DNA of 64,000 nucleotides from Monocercomonoides exilis. Taxonomy: Eukaryota > Preaxostyla > Oxymonadida > Polymastigidae. Positions 44,032 through 55,887 of this stretch are shown here, one piece after another. Positions within the stretch are counted from its first letter, which is position 1. The number at the start of each line of letters is the position of its first letter. The notes below the pieces were generated by a model. The model made no database searches. It had not been told where the DNA came from and worked only from the letters and a program-made list of their open reading frames with translations. The position numbers and the translations under genes are program-made. The stretch spans positions 186,001 through 250,000 of the forward strand of contig LSRY02000064.1 of assembly GCA_001643675.2 (NCBI GenBank). Reading direction: 5' to 3'.

Positions 44032-47000
44032 TCAATAGAAGAAGGAATCCAAATAGAAGATTGATACAATGAAGAAGAAGAAGAAGAAGATGATGATGAC
44101 GAAGATAAAGGTGAAGTCGAAGAAGAAGGTGGAGAAGAAAAAAGTTGGAGGAAGGGTCAAAATATGATGCAGAAGAAGATTGTATTGCTTGTTTTGAGGT
44201 TGATGGTGATAAATCAGATGACAAAGACGACGAAGATGAAGAAAATGAAAAAGAAGGAGAAGGAGTGTTGTGTGCAGAATGTGTCTGTCGGAGAAACAGA
44301 AGCTTTTGGGTTGCATTTCTTCGAATGAGAATGTTCTCATTGGCTTATTTTGGAATTCATAAAAAGATGAAGATAAGCTGAAGGAATTAAATAGCAATGG
44401 AAAGAGAAAGAAGAAGAAGAAGGTGAAGAAGACGAAGATAAAGCAGCAGAAGGCGAAGACGACGAAGAGAGTGAAGAAGAAGAAAGTGAAGAATAGGAAG
44501 AAGAGATAGAAGAGGAAGCAGAAGATTATGAAAGCTATGAAGGTGGAGCAATTGATAATTGTGAAACGAATTTAATCCTTTTTCAAAGATGTTGATAATG
44601 ACTTGAGGAATATCGATTGATTAAAATAATTCATTCGCTGAGTTGATTTCAGATGATATAAACAATATTCATCACAAAATATGTGAAAGAGAGAGAGATA
44701 CAAACAGATGAAGAAATCAGTCCACAAATTATCTACTGCCTTTGAGCGGTTGAACTGCTTTGCACCTCAGAAAAATAAAATTGTGTTTGTCTGTTGGCGT
44801 TCATAATTCAAACGAACGAAACATCTGATAAGCGTATGGGCAAAGAAGAATTCGAAATCGAAGAAGGCGTTGACAATTGATGAAGTTGTCTTCAATGGCA
44901 ATAATTTCAAATTCAAAAAGAAGAAAATGACGAATTTTATGATTATGTGATTGATGTGTCGATTCTGGCAATGAACATCATTTATTGAAGCGAGACTGTT
45001 GAGAATGATAGCGAAGGTGAAAAAAAATAGAAGATATCAGCTTTTCCAAGTCATATTGAGCAACAGAAAAAACTGAATGTGTTCTAAATGTGAATGCCCA
45101 GTCAGCTCATCATCCCCGACAAAAGAGTCGCAACTGCAAAACATTCCGAACAAAAATGCCAAATAAACTGCTTTTCTCTTTCTTGCATACTCATGTTAAG
45201 CATTGTCAGGCTATGCAGCATGCAAAACAGATGGTAAGAAACGAATGTCATCGTTGAATGCCATCCAAACAAGGATAATCTCAAAACTTCTGAATCCTTT
45301 GAAAAAGGATAAAATGGCTTCTTTCCATGGCATTCCTGTTCATGACCAATCTGTATTCATTCAAAGAATACCATTAAAGAATAATGAGTCAAATAAAAAA
45401 AAGTCAAACCATCTTTTTGGCCTTGAAATATTTTCCCATTTCCAATGGATTGGTGATAATCAGCCCAGCTGGCTTTCTTGTTCTCCAAAATTGCATCTTA
45501 CCACATAAAAAACAGATAACTGGACAACAAATGGCTGACAAAGAACATCATCGAAAGCAGAAAATCCTTTATGAAACCGATAATGATGCAAGTGAAAGAT
45601 TATATTATCCAAATGATAAAGAAATGAGCTCCTTTTCAATGACTTATTCAACGCCATGCCTTTGTTGATAGTTTTCCAAAGGGTTTCACGTAAATGGCAA
45701 TGCGTTTGTTGTTAAGGCCTGCTGAGTGTCTCGCTGTGTTCGCTTCTTCCATTCTTCAAACCCCCAATTCCCTATCCTTTTCCATAAAACAAACCTCCCA
45801 ATTAAAAATAACGCAAAACAAATCCCACTCAAATGATATGTCAATCGCACTGCATTTCCCTCGAAATGAACAAGCGGTTCAATTCAATCTTTCTGAAATT
45901 CAACTCGCTTTTTTTGCATCTTGCTTGAGTTATTTCTCATTCAAAATACAACAGCTGATGTTGTATCATATGTTTTGTTATATATAACCAAGTTCAAATA
46001 TCATGCAACTTCCTCCACTAACTCACTTTTCGCAAACAATATTGGAAAACAGCCACTCGCTCCTCACTCCATAGGCAAAATCCCTGCTCTTCTGAAATGC
46101 TATAACTCGCATGGATGTATCCTTGGTCTTGCATCAAAGCAGCTCAAACATGCTCTGGCTGCAGCAAATAATTTATCAAAAATCTTCACTAATAAAATTA
46201 TAGGTTGGACACCCTTATTAATTAACCAAACAATAAATGAATGCTTTGTTGCCCTTCGTCTTGCCTGTCTTGAGGCAAAAGACAACAAATGACGCAGAGG
46301 AATAAGTTTATGCTTGTGCATATTCTGGTATTTTAATCGATATTTGTTACACTTTTGATGCAGATGTTCCTCCAACATTCAGATAATGAACCAATTTGTT
46401 GCTTCTGTTTGATTTTGCCGAATGCAGCAGGGCAAGCAGCTAATGCTTCAGGGTGTGCTCCGGGCATATTGAATCACTGCTTATGCGATTTTATCTGTTC
46501 TTTTTTTATTATTATGAAAAAAGAAATTATTTATTAACTTTTGAAAGGGGCTTAGGAGATTGAACAATTTGAGGGACCTGGAGCAAAAAGGGAAAAGCGA
46601 AGAAATGGATGGAATACGGGAAGATGTGAGATTTGAAGAGACGGCGCGATTTGTGGGGTGAGTGGTTGGAAAGAAAATGGAGAAAATGGTGGATGGAAAG
46701 GGATTGGGGTTGGGGTTGAGATTTTGGCATTGGAGCCTTTGGGGGTATATTCAAAAGGGCCAAAGGACTTGAGGGACAATGACTTTTTATTTTCGTTCTT
46801 CACTGAGGAAAAGCTACAAGAAAAAGAATTTTGATGAAAAGAAGAACGAATAAGAAAAGGATGAAAGACTTCTGGGGGAATGTTTGCAATGGAACGTAAT
46901 TCTGAATGAAGGCCTTTCAGTGGAATTGGTGTTGATTTGTGTGGCTTGCCTGCTGAAAGGTGTGTTGGAGAAAGAAGGAAAGGGAGGAGACTCAAAAAGA

Positions 47001-48080
47001 AGTTGAAATGAGTTTGCTGCGAGAGTCATTTTCACACAACATTCAAGTGTGTCTTATTTTTTTTTTTTCAATTTTATTTTATTTTATTTTTTTTTTTTTG
47101 AAATGTATTTGTATTGAATAGGAAACAGACAGCGAGTGATATTTGAAGGAAGAAGCAGGAAACATCAGATCCGATCAAAAACAACGCAATTAAAGGGGAG
47201 TTGTTAATGGATAAGTTTTGGAGAAAATGATGAAGAGATTGACGAAGTGCAGAGAGATGGAGGAAGTGAGTATGAATGAGCTGGGTTTTTGAGAGAAGAT
47301 TCAAAAGAAGTGGAAGAGATGGGAAAGGATGTGAATTGGAAGAGAGAATATGATGAGAGAAGGGAGAGAATGACTGAACCCTGATGGGGGGATGTTGCAA
47401 GAAGATGAAGAAGAGGAATTTGAAGAAATCAACATTTTCAGTTTCTGAGGGAAAAGAGGAGGCGACCACTCAAGTGCAGTCAATGAACAGTGGATATCCA
47501 ATTCAATTGGTATGCATCAATCTGTTTGTTGAATTTTTTGTGATTATGTTTTTCTTATCAATATGAAGATAACTTATCATATACAATATTTTTACTCAAT
47601 GACAGCATCACATGAAGCCTTTTCATCATTTTCTTCAGAAATATCATTCGATTTATTGTACATTTCTCTTTCACATCATCTCTTTTTCTTCTTCTTCTTC
47701 ATTCAACAAAAATGAAACTTTTCTTCAATTAAACAGAGCTTTCTCCAAGCATCTTAACTTTTTGATAAAATGACTTTTTTTCATCTTTCAACAGAACTGC
47801 TGTTTATTCTTTTTCTCCTTCAACAGTGTACATTGTATTATAATAAATTGCTTGCATTGTTTTAAAACCATGATAGATAATGTCCAATTGTCAGATGAAT
47901 TGATTATTTAACAAATTACAAAAAGTGATAAAATGTTCATATTGGAGAAAAATGAAAAAAGAAATTAAAATTGGAAAATATGTGAACTTCAAAAAAATAT
48001 TAAAAACAAAAAAACAAATAATGAACGATGTTAGAATAATAACAAATTAATAAAATAAAAATTAGATGAAGAAGATGCAG
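44032..48080. other. Decayed coding-like and AT-rich region
   Basis: Frames are short and switch strand and phase. Plus-strand pieces such as NNIGKQPLAPHSIGKIPALL and SKQLKHALAAANNLSKIFTN (46030-46290) look protein-derived. So do minus-strand pieces at 46995-46552 (LKGLHSELRSIANIPPEVF) and 47470-47110 (LSALRQSLHHFLQNLSINN). None can be assigned to a family or joined into a gene. Poly-T runs lie near 47059-47100. From about 47570 to 48080 the sequence is plain AT-rich. Confidence 0.35.
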
Positions 48081-48484
48081 TTTCAGATGCATTTCTGAAA
48101 GATGAATTATTATTCTTTCATTTTCACTGATATTCCATCTCGGGCTGACACATTTTTGATGCAAATCATCGCGCTGATTGCGATTATTGTCGCTTTTATA
48201 ATTGTCATAAAATGAGAATATGGTTTTTCACTTCATAAAATGCATTGTTCTTTAATCATAATAAATAATATAAAATATATACACACATATTTTTAAGACT
48301 CAATAAAATACAAAAACCAAGAAAAACATTGCATTTTCATGAAATTTTGTCAAATTGAACATCTCGATCACAAAAGTGGTCACTAATTTTTCTTCAGATT
48401 TTGCAACAAACAGACATAAAAAGATGTGGGGAAGCGGTTTGTGCGGAAATCTGAGAAAAAATTAGTGACCACTTTTGTGATCGC
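48081..48484 (+). repeat. Left long terminal inverted repeat
   Basis: Matches the complement of 53798-54217. The outer ~310 bp align directly. The inner part is a near-palindromic block whose centre lies in opposite orientation in the two ends. Confidence 0.85.
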
Positions 48485-48715
48485 CAGTCATTTCAATTTT
48501 CAGTTTTATAATAGTTCCGATCGTTCAACGGATCAAATCTGATGAGAACCTTAATAAAAGTGTTTTTCTAATTGACTGGCGATCACAAAAGTGGTCACTA
48601 ATTTTTTCTCAGATTTCCGCACAAACCGCTTCCCCACATCTTTTTATGTCTGTTTGTTGCAAAATCTGAAGAAAAATTAGTGACCACTTTTGTGATCGAG
48701 ATGTTCAATTTGACA
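48348..48715. repeat. Double palindrome inside the left TIR
   Basis: The block beginning TGTCAAATTGAACATCTCGA appears at 48348-48484 and inverted at 48581-48715, separated by a 96-bp spacer bounded by GCCAGTCA/TGACTGGC. Each block contains ATCACAAAAGTGGTCACTAA at one end and its complement at the other, so several nested hairpins are possible. The right TIR has a single block (53798-53950). Confidence 0.8.
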
Positions 48716-49011
48716 AAATTTCATGAAAATGCAATGTTTTTCTTGGTTTTATTCATTATTAATATATTTTCTTATATATATTCGTTTATGATTTGTTGTT
48801 ATTATGTTATTAACATTTGTTTTAATGAGAAACATTTATGCGTTGATTTTTGTTTGAAGACGAAAAATTGTGATATCAGTTTCCAATATCAGTTCATCAT
48901 TTTGATAAAATTAAATTACATAAATATTTATTTTTTGTGTGAAACATAGTGTTTTTCACCGAAAAAGAAATGTGACTTTTGTTCCATAATAAATTCAGAA
49001 AAATAAAAACA

Positions 49012-52000
49012 ATGAATATTTCCAAACCTCAATCGACTCTTTATTCTCGATGCAAAGTTATTTGGAATGAAATAAAGCGCATCGGCGGAGATGACGTGGA
49101 TTCATTGCTTGTCTATCTTTTATACAACTACAGGCAATCATCTTCTGTTATTAACGATTTGCTGAAGTCTTTGAATGGTTTGATTTTTATTTTTTGAATT
49201 TTTATATAGAAAAATTTATGAACTGTCATCCTTGTCATTTTCTTATTTTTTTGTTTATTATTTATTTTTTTGAAATAGAATATCACATTAAGCTGCTGGA
49301 AGACCTGTCTGTGGTGTACAACAACGCACCGTTGCACACTCAGACAACAATGCTGCAAGCGCTTACCCGCAACACATCATTATCCGATTTACAGGACTAT
49401 GGATATGATGTCACAGAGGGAAAATTTATTTACGCGAAACAAACGCTGAAGAAGAACCAAGGATTTATTGTCCCTCCTCAAAAACCTCATCTTCCGTCTT
49501 GCAAAAGTGGTTTGTGTTTATTCAAATTATTTTTGAATTATTTTCTATGTTTATTTTAGGCTTAAATGAACAGGACTGGGAAAAGGGCAACAACTGGATG
49601 TTAGCCCATTCAACTGAAGCCTCAACTTCTCTTCAATCTGCAAAGAAAAAGCAGAGAGCTGAGCCAGATTACGCAAGATTTATAGACGAAGCAGCGTGGG
49701 AAGATGAAATAATCACAGAAAACTCTTCTTCAAAAAGAAAACAATCTTCTTCATCTTCTTCAACATCATTTCAACAAAATAAAAGTTCAAGTGTTATTTC
49801 AAAAAATAAATCTTCTTCATCAAATTCTTCACCGTCGAAAGCTGTTGATGCTCCAATAAGCACTCCAATAAGGAGAGAAAGGTGTTCAACAAAAAGAAAA
49901 ACAAACAAATCACATCGTGAACGACGTTCGTCTCCTTCTCCAATTCCAATTCACAAATTCTTCAAAACAAAAAAACCATCAACATCTTCTTCTTCTCCTC
50001 CTCCTCCTCCTCCATCTTCCTCTTCTTCACCTTTTTCTTCACCTTTTTCTTCACCTTCTTTTTCATCTTCTTTTTCATCTTCCTCATCTTCCTCTTCTTC
50101 CTCTTCTTCCTCTTCTTCCTCTTCCTCTTCCTCCTCTTCTTCCTCTTCATCCAAAAAGCATCAAAAAGAAGCAACAAACACTTCTTCCTTCAGCAACAAT
50201 GATGTATGGGTTAGTGATAAATTGCTTGAATATGTCACTTCTCCCACTCTTGTTCCTCCACAGGCATTTCAAGATCTTCTATCTTCATTTGCAAAAGACA
50301 GCATCACTTCTGCATCTCAACACAAAACCCGCGAAGACTATAGAATTTGTTCAAATCATGAAAATTCTTCGCGTATCATGAACAACAAAAACACAATGGA
50401 TATTTATTCTTCAACTTGTTCTCCTTCTCCATCAATTTCTTCAAGCGTCAAAACCACTGCTATCACCTCATCAAAAACTCAGAAAGGATTAAAAAATCTT
50501 GGAAACACTTGCTATCTTTCCTCTCTTCTTCAATGCATGTCTTCAATCACTTCACAAAATCAATCAATAATTAAAACCACATCATTAAAAAACAATTTAT
50601 CTTCTCGAGCATTGAGTGTTTGTCGACAACTAACCAAAGATGGAATGGCGGTGCGTTCGTGGGTCCCATCACTGATCAACAAATGGGAAGACTATTGTGG
50701 ATATGGAAGCAGACAGCAACAAAATGTTACTGAGGCGTTTGACAATCTTCATCAACTTCTTCAAAAAGATGAGTTAATTAAAAAAGATAGCTTCAACCCT
50801 GTTTTGATCACTCATTTGAAATGCCAGCAATGCCAAAAAGTTTCAAATCGTTTCAATGAAATTGTCAACAATGTAGTTATTAATTCATCTTCTCCTCATA
50901 AAGGTCTATCTTCTCTCTTTTCTACTGAGATATTGAACGGAAAAAATTCTGTCTATTGCAACAATTGCAAAGAGAAATGCTGTGCTGCTCGATGGGAGGA
51001 AATGACTGCATTTCCAGAGGTGCTAGCCCTCTGTCACGAATGCACTGACAATGCTAGTTCTGCACCTTCAAGAACATTTCAAATAGAAACTGACAGAGTT
51101 AATCAACGCACGTTTTGTAAAGGGTTTTCAGAAGAAAATATTAAACATCTTCAAAAAGATAATCAGGAAACGATCATCTACCATCTAATTGGACAAATTC
51201 TATTCAAGCGTCTGGATCTCCAAAATGGACACTACATCGCTGTGATCAAAAGAAAGAGTGGAAACGATATCAAATGGAATATCTGTAATGACGCTGATGT
51301 GACAGAATTGAACATCGAAAATTGGACAAAGTCATGGAAGGAACTTTATGCTCAAGGTTTCACTCCGTCACTCTCATTCTACATCAAAGAAAAAACAAAA
51401 CCAACATTTTCGACAATTCAATTCGGCGGTTCTTCTTTTTCATCTTCTTCAGAAACATCTAATAATAACACTTCAAATAACTCATCATCATCGTCGTCGT
51501 CTTCGTTGTCATCATCATCATCATTCATCACTCCACTTCATCCAACAACTTCCATTCCACAACTATCATCATCAATTACATCTTCTTATGGATTGGAAGC
51601 TTTGAAAGAAAAAAGAAAGAAAATGGGCATTTTTTCTCCCAACGAGAAAAGATTAATCTTCAAGCCCAAGACAAAATTGTGGAAAGAGTTTTCAGAAGAA
51701 ACAAATATTAAAGTTTCTCTTTCCCACTTCTATAAACTCACCACCAACTTCTCCAAAGCGAAAAGACGAACGGATCTCTGCGGAATGTGTGAAAAGTTGG
51801 ATTATTTGGAAACCAAATTAAAGTGTTCGCAAAACAAAAATGGACTGTCTGAAGCAGAGTTTCATACACTTAAATTACTTCGTCAACATCGACTTGTTGC
51901 AGAAATGCAACGAAAACATTATCAATCGACTGTCGACAATCTGAAAGAGGGGGAAGCTGTCTTCGTCTTCGACTTTAAAGAAAAATGGAAACTCCCTATC

Positions 52001-52888
52001 AGAAAGAACCAACTTCAACAAGAATTCTTTAATTATCAACAGGTTTCTCAATTCACAATCATCTCTCTTCAAAAAATTAATAATCAACTAATTAAAAGAA
52101 CATTCAACTTCTTCTCCGACTGCCTCTCAAATGATCACAGATTTGTTATTGAGTGTCTGGAATCTGTGATCAAAAGACACTTCTTCTCAGACACTCACAC
52201 TTTTAAGTTCTTCTGCGATTCTGGTCCACACAACAGAAATCGCTTCCTTCTTCACTTCATCCTCTCAAAACAATCAAAACTTCTCAAAAAGAAAAACACT
52301 CAACTCAACTTCTTCGCTGAGCACCATGGAAAAAATATCTGTGATAGTGAATTTGGTGCGTTAGTGAATTCAATCGACAACAATCTTTCGACAGAACACA
52401 TCACAACACTTCATGATTTGATCAACTTCTTCGAAAACAACATGAATACTTCAACATCAGCTTCTTCAACTTCACAATCAAACATTTTATCAATAACGTC
52501 ATCAAACTCTTCACCATCGTCAACATCTGTCAATAACTTTGAGCATGAGAGGTACTTTGAAGAATATGTACCATCTCGACAAATCTCATGGCCATCATTG
52601 TCAGTCCCTCACATGAAGGATTATTTGTATTTTGAGCGCAAGGGCACATTTGTCTGTGCTTCAGCTGTTGGATATCTTCCTCAACGCTCTCTGGTTGCCC
52701 TCGAATCTACAACAATGAAAGAAAAAGTTCAACGAACAAGGAAGTCATTTCACTCTGATATCACATCATCTAACTCTTCTCTTCTTTCTCAATCTTCTCA
52801 AGATCTTCTTTCAAGGAGATTTGAGCTTCTTCTTGACTCTTCTTCTTTTAATGAATCTCAAAATTGTTCTTTTGGTGTCCCCTATTAA
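49012..52888 (+). CDS. Ubiquitin-specific protease fused to a putative DDE transposase
   Basis: Exons 49012-49177, 49279-49509 and 49560-52888 join in phase (GTTTG...TAG introns) to give 1,241 residues. Residues 1-135 form an uncharacterised helical domain (LLYNYRQSSSVINDLLKSLN, LQALTRNTSLSDLQDYGYDV). A Ser-rich linker follows (about 150-430). A USP/UCH peptidase occupies about 442-720. Its Cys box GLKNLGNTCYLSSLLQ has Cys450; a CxxC pair (CQQCQ, CNNCKEKC) suits a zinc finger; the His box is LQNGHYIAVIK with His690; and WNICNDADV supplies the Asp. After a second Ser linker, residues about 800-1120 carry LCGMCEKL, FVFDFKEKWKLP (Asp937), FFCDSGPHNRNRFL (Asp1019) and AEHHGKNICDSEFG (Asp1061/Glu1063), a spacing expected of a DDE nuclease. 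It is the only gene of the element. The USP call is strong; the transposase call is inference from motifs plus TIR context. Confidence 0.8.
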
Positions 52889-52890
52889 GA

Positions 52891-53028
52891 AACTAGTTGT
52901 TGTGCATGCTTAGCTGGCACTCTATCGGAAGGGTGCTGGACATGACTGTTCGTATTAGATATTGCAACCTTCGGGCTGCAATATCCGGACCTGGATACGA
53001 CGAACAGCCTCCCAGGTGCACAATAGTT
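52891..53028 (+). ncRNA. Structured RNA candidate (nested stems) after the USP-transposase stop
   Basis: This GC-rich segment stands out from AT-rich surroundings. An outer stem pairs AACTA plus TTGTGCA (52891-52906) with TGCACAA plus TAGTT (53017-53028). Inside, CTGTTCGT pairs with ACGAACAG, and within that GATATTGCA pairs with TGCAATATC around an ACCTTCGGGC loop. A further small stem is GGCAC/GGTGC around CTATCGGAAG, and CCTGG can pair with CCAGG as an alternative. It could be a ribozyme, a regulatory 3' UTR element or a small RNA gene. I could not match it to hammerhead, HDV, tRNA, SRP or snRNA patterns. Confidence 0.45.
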
Positions 53029-53797
53029 AGAATCCGATTGTTTTCTTGCGATTTTTGTCCCTATAATGTCCCTTTAATTAAATTGGTTATTGTCCCGCTT
53101 ATATTTGTATTTATCGAGATTCATTAAAAGAGAGAGTTGTGAGGGAATTCAAAGATCTTTGAGTGAGGTTTTTGGAAGGGAGAGTTGTTGGGAGCGTGAA
53201 GTGATGTTTTATCATTGTGTCTGCTTTTTTTCTTTGTTGGATTTGATCTTTTTGAGTCAAAGTTAGGGAAATATCAGAAAGGGGAGAGTGGATGGAAAAC
53301 GGAGGGAAAATAGACAAGAATGTTTTTGAACTTTTAATATTAGTATTCTTTTTTGTTTGGAATTGTCATTGACACCATGAATTTGTTGAAATAGTACTGT
53401 TTCTTCTTGTATTTTTTATTGTTTAAAATTGTTGATATTAAGTTGATATTCGGTGATTGTTTAATGATAATGTGATTGAATTTTGTTTTTTTGAAAGTTA
53501 TTGAATCTGATTTGAAAATTTCTGACTGTTTTCAATTTTTAAAATGATTAATATCATGAATTTCTTTTTGTTTATTAATGTCATTTTGATTGCAAAACGA
53601 TTGCTATTTTTTTACGAATATTTTTTCACTTATCTTTGTTATTTTTTCACTTGTTCACGAAAAAGTTTATCAATGCACATGTCATATACTTATATAAATA
53701 TCTATAAAATTAATTTTTCTAAAAAATCGAAAATATTGTAAAATAAATTTCAAAAATATCACATTAGACAACAAAAAGCTAATATTTCATAAAAATA
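53029..53797. other. AT-rich 3' part of the element
   Basis: Lies between the structured segment and the right TIR. A 68-codon minus frame at 53111-53317 (LTQRSLNSLTTLSFNESR) looks slightly protein-like but has no support. Confidence 0.35.
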
Positions 53798-54217
53798 TGT
53801 CAAATTGAACATCTCGATCACAAAAGTGGTCACTAATTTTTCTTCAGATTTTGCAACAAACAGACATAAAAAGATGTGGGGAAGCGGTTTGTGCGGAAAT
53901 CTGAGAAAAAATTAGTGACCACTTTTGTGATCGAGATGTTCAATTTGACAAAATTTCATGAAAATGCAATGTTTTTCTTGGTTTTTGTATTTTATTGAGT
54001 CTTAAAAATATGTGTGTATATATTTTATATTATTTATTATGATTAAAGAACAATGCATTTTATGAAGTGAAAAACCATATTCTCATTTTATGACAATTAT
54101 AAAAGCGACAATAATCGCAATCAGCGCGATGATTTGCATCAAAAATGTGTCAGCCCGAGATGGAATATCAGTGAAAATGAAAGAATAATAATTCATCTTT
54201 CAGAAATTTATCTGAAA
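53798..54217 (-). repeat. Right long terminal inverted repeat
   Basis: Inverted copy of the left end. Contains one 153-bp near-palindrome (53798-53950) with 44-bp perfect arms starting TGTCAAATTGAACATCTCGA. Confidence 0.85.
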
Positions 54218-54365
54218 GCGATTCTTTTTTTAATGAGTATTTTTTTGTGATTCAACTCGTTAACGTCAAATACTTGCTGTTAATTTCGTATGCTGCACAG
54301 GGCACATATAGCAATTTGTTCTATGCGTTGAACACAAACTCTGAAGCGAATATTAACGAATATTA

Positions 54366-55275
54366 GTGGATGAAAAGCGAGAGACGAACGACACGCTTTT
54401 TCGGATGCAAACCCCACTGTATAATTCTCTCGCAAGTTCCACTTTCCTTACAGTCTATTCATATACTATGGGAGAGGGTGTGGCAGCTTTATGGGGTCAT
54501 ATTTAGGCCATCACACATTGCTGATTCAGATTATTGTGGTGTAAGCAGTGGAGAAAGAGGAGGCAATGGTTTCATCCAAGGGCTTAACATGTCAACTTTG
54601 GATATGTTCAAATTGACATCGTGTGTGGCAGATGCACTGGAGAAGGAGAAGATCATCCGGCCGAATGAGATTGTGATTGTGGAGCATGCGCAGTGCATGT
54701 CACTTGAAGAGGAGGTATTTGAAGAGGCGAAGCTTGATGCGCCCAGAGCAGCAAACTTTGTGGACCAGTAAGTGAATACAGCTATTTTCAGCAAATTTTA
54801 GTTTTTTTCATTCAATATTACCTGGATTCTCGAAGGAGAGGGAGGTCAGGAAAGCAGAAAAGAAGAAGGCAAAATATTTTGAGCTTGATTAAAGAAAAGA
54901 AAAAAATTTCAAACAGATCGTCTAATGCAATGGCGAAGATATGAAGCAATGTGGTATGTTAAAATTTTCTTTTAATTATTGCAAATAATTTTTGTGTATT
55001 TATTTTAATATATATATATATATTTTTTATTTTTGTAATTTTTAGAACTTTTTTTTCATTATTCATTATGAACTTCCTCTTTTTCTTGTAAGTTGATCGC
55101 AACGGCCATTTTATGAATTTGTACGTTGGCAACATGCATCGAATTGCCTGTCTGAACTGTATCTGCATTGAAATCATTGATGCGCTTGATCTTTTTAGCT
55201 GTTTGGACTCACTCAATCAACAACCAAAAAGTTTCGTGAAAGAAGTGATGAAAGAGCAATTTTTCATTTTAAAAG
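54366..55275 (+). pseudogene. Gene fragment with two exon-like pieces
   Basis: The piece ending at about 54767 reads GFIQGLNMSTLDMFKLTSCV, then ALEKEKIIRPNEIVIVEHAQ and SLEEEVFEEAKLDAPRAANF, and runs into GTAAGT, a consensus donor. A second piece at 55093-55275 reads DRNGHFMNLYVGNMHRIACL and IDALDLFSCLDSLNQQPKSF, then meets GTTTG. The two do not join in phase by the simplest splice, and nothing upstream supplies a start because the TIR element begins 150 bp to the left. I read it as the remains of a gene truncated by rearrangement or by the element. Family unknown. Confidence 0.4.
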
Positions 55276-55887
55276 GTTTGCACTATTTTTCGATAATTGT
55301 TACAATTGTTTTAATCATATTTCTTATTTTTCTTTTTTTAACTTATTCAAACTCTAATTTTTATTTATTCAATCAATTAATACAAAAAAATATGAACCAT
55401 CCGTTTTCATGTTTTTATTTCATTCAACCTTTTCTTCTAAGTTTGGGTAATGTGTCTTTTCCATGTGCTCTTTCCAGCGTTTTTATTGCCATTGGAAAAA
55501 GAACAGATAAAAAAGACTGAACAAGGAGTTATCTCCCCCACCCTATCTGCCACCACTGCTATTTCAGTGACACAGCTGACTGAGTCCTCCCCGCTCACAC
55601 TGGATTCATCTCCTCCTAAGCTACTCGAAATTAACTCTCTTCATCATCATCGCCTTGTTCTTCTTCTCCTTTCTGAGATCAGTCATCCGCAAACCGCTTT
55701 GATGCTTCCATGATTGAGTCAATTAAGCGCCCTTCATATTCAGCAAACATCCTTTCATATTTCTAACAAGATACTTCCTCTTCTGCTTCACCGCCAATTA
55801 TATTTTGAGAATATTTCTTCTCCATGAACCTTCAGATCTCCTTCTCCTCTTCCTCTCAACAGTTCCATTTTGTATTGATACTTCGTA
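55276..55887. other. Spacer with low-complexity frames
   Basis: AT-rich, then Ser/Leu-biased short plus-strand frames (SVTQLTESSPLTLDSS near 55570) that may be tail fragments of the preceding piece. Nothing firm. Confidence 0.3.

Larger units (their letters stand above)
48081..54217 (+). mobile_element. 6.1-kb TIR element carrying a USP-transposase fusion gene
   Basis: The outer 300-400 bp at 48081-48484 and 53798-54217 are inverted copies of each other with very few differences. For example CATCTCGGGCTGACACATTT on the left has its exact complement on the right. Both tips carry TTTCAGAT..ATTTCTGAAAG. Between the repeats is a single plus-strand gene (49012-52888) and, after it, a GC-rich structured segment (52891-53028). 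Near-identical ends and an intact gene indicate recent activity. I could not define a target-site duplication. The size, the long TIRs and the protease-bearing gene do not match any DNA-transposon superfamily I can name. Confidence 0.8.

Noticed and set aside
43794-44069. Polyserine, poly-Arg/Lys and poly-Leu/Pro frames
   Set aside because: All are readings of one GAAGAG microsatellite and show no start, domain or conserved neighbour.
52891-53028. tRNA, SRP RNA, hammerhead or HDV-type ribozyme
   Set aside because: No cloverleaf with T-loop GGTTCRA, no CTGATGA...GAAA core, no SRP GNAR helix and no HDV double pseudoknot could be drawn; only a generic structured RNA is supported.
48081-54217. 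Maverick/Polinton or a virus-like integrated element
   Set aside because: The element is only 6.1 kb with one gene, and I see no polymerase, integrase, packaging ATPase, capsid or adenovirus-type protease motifs.
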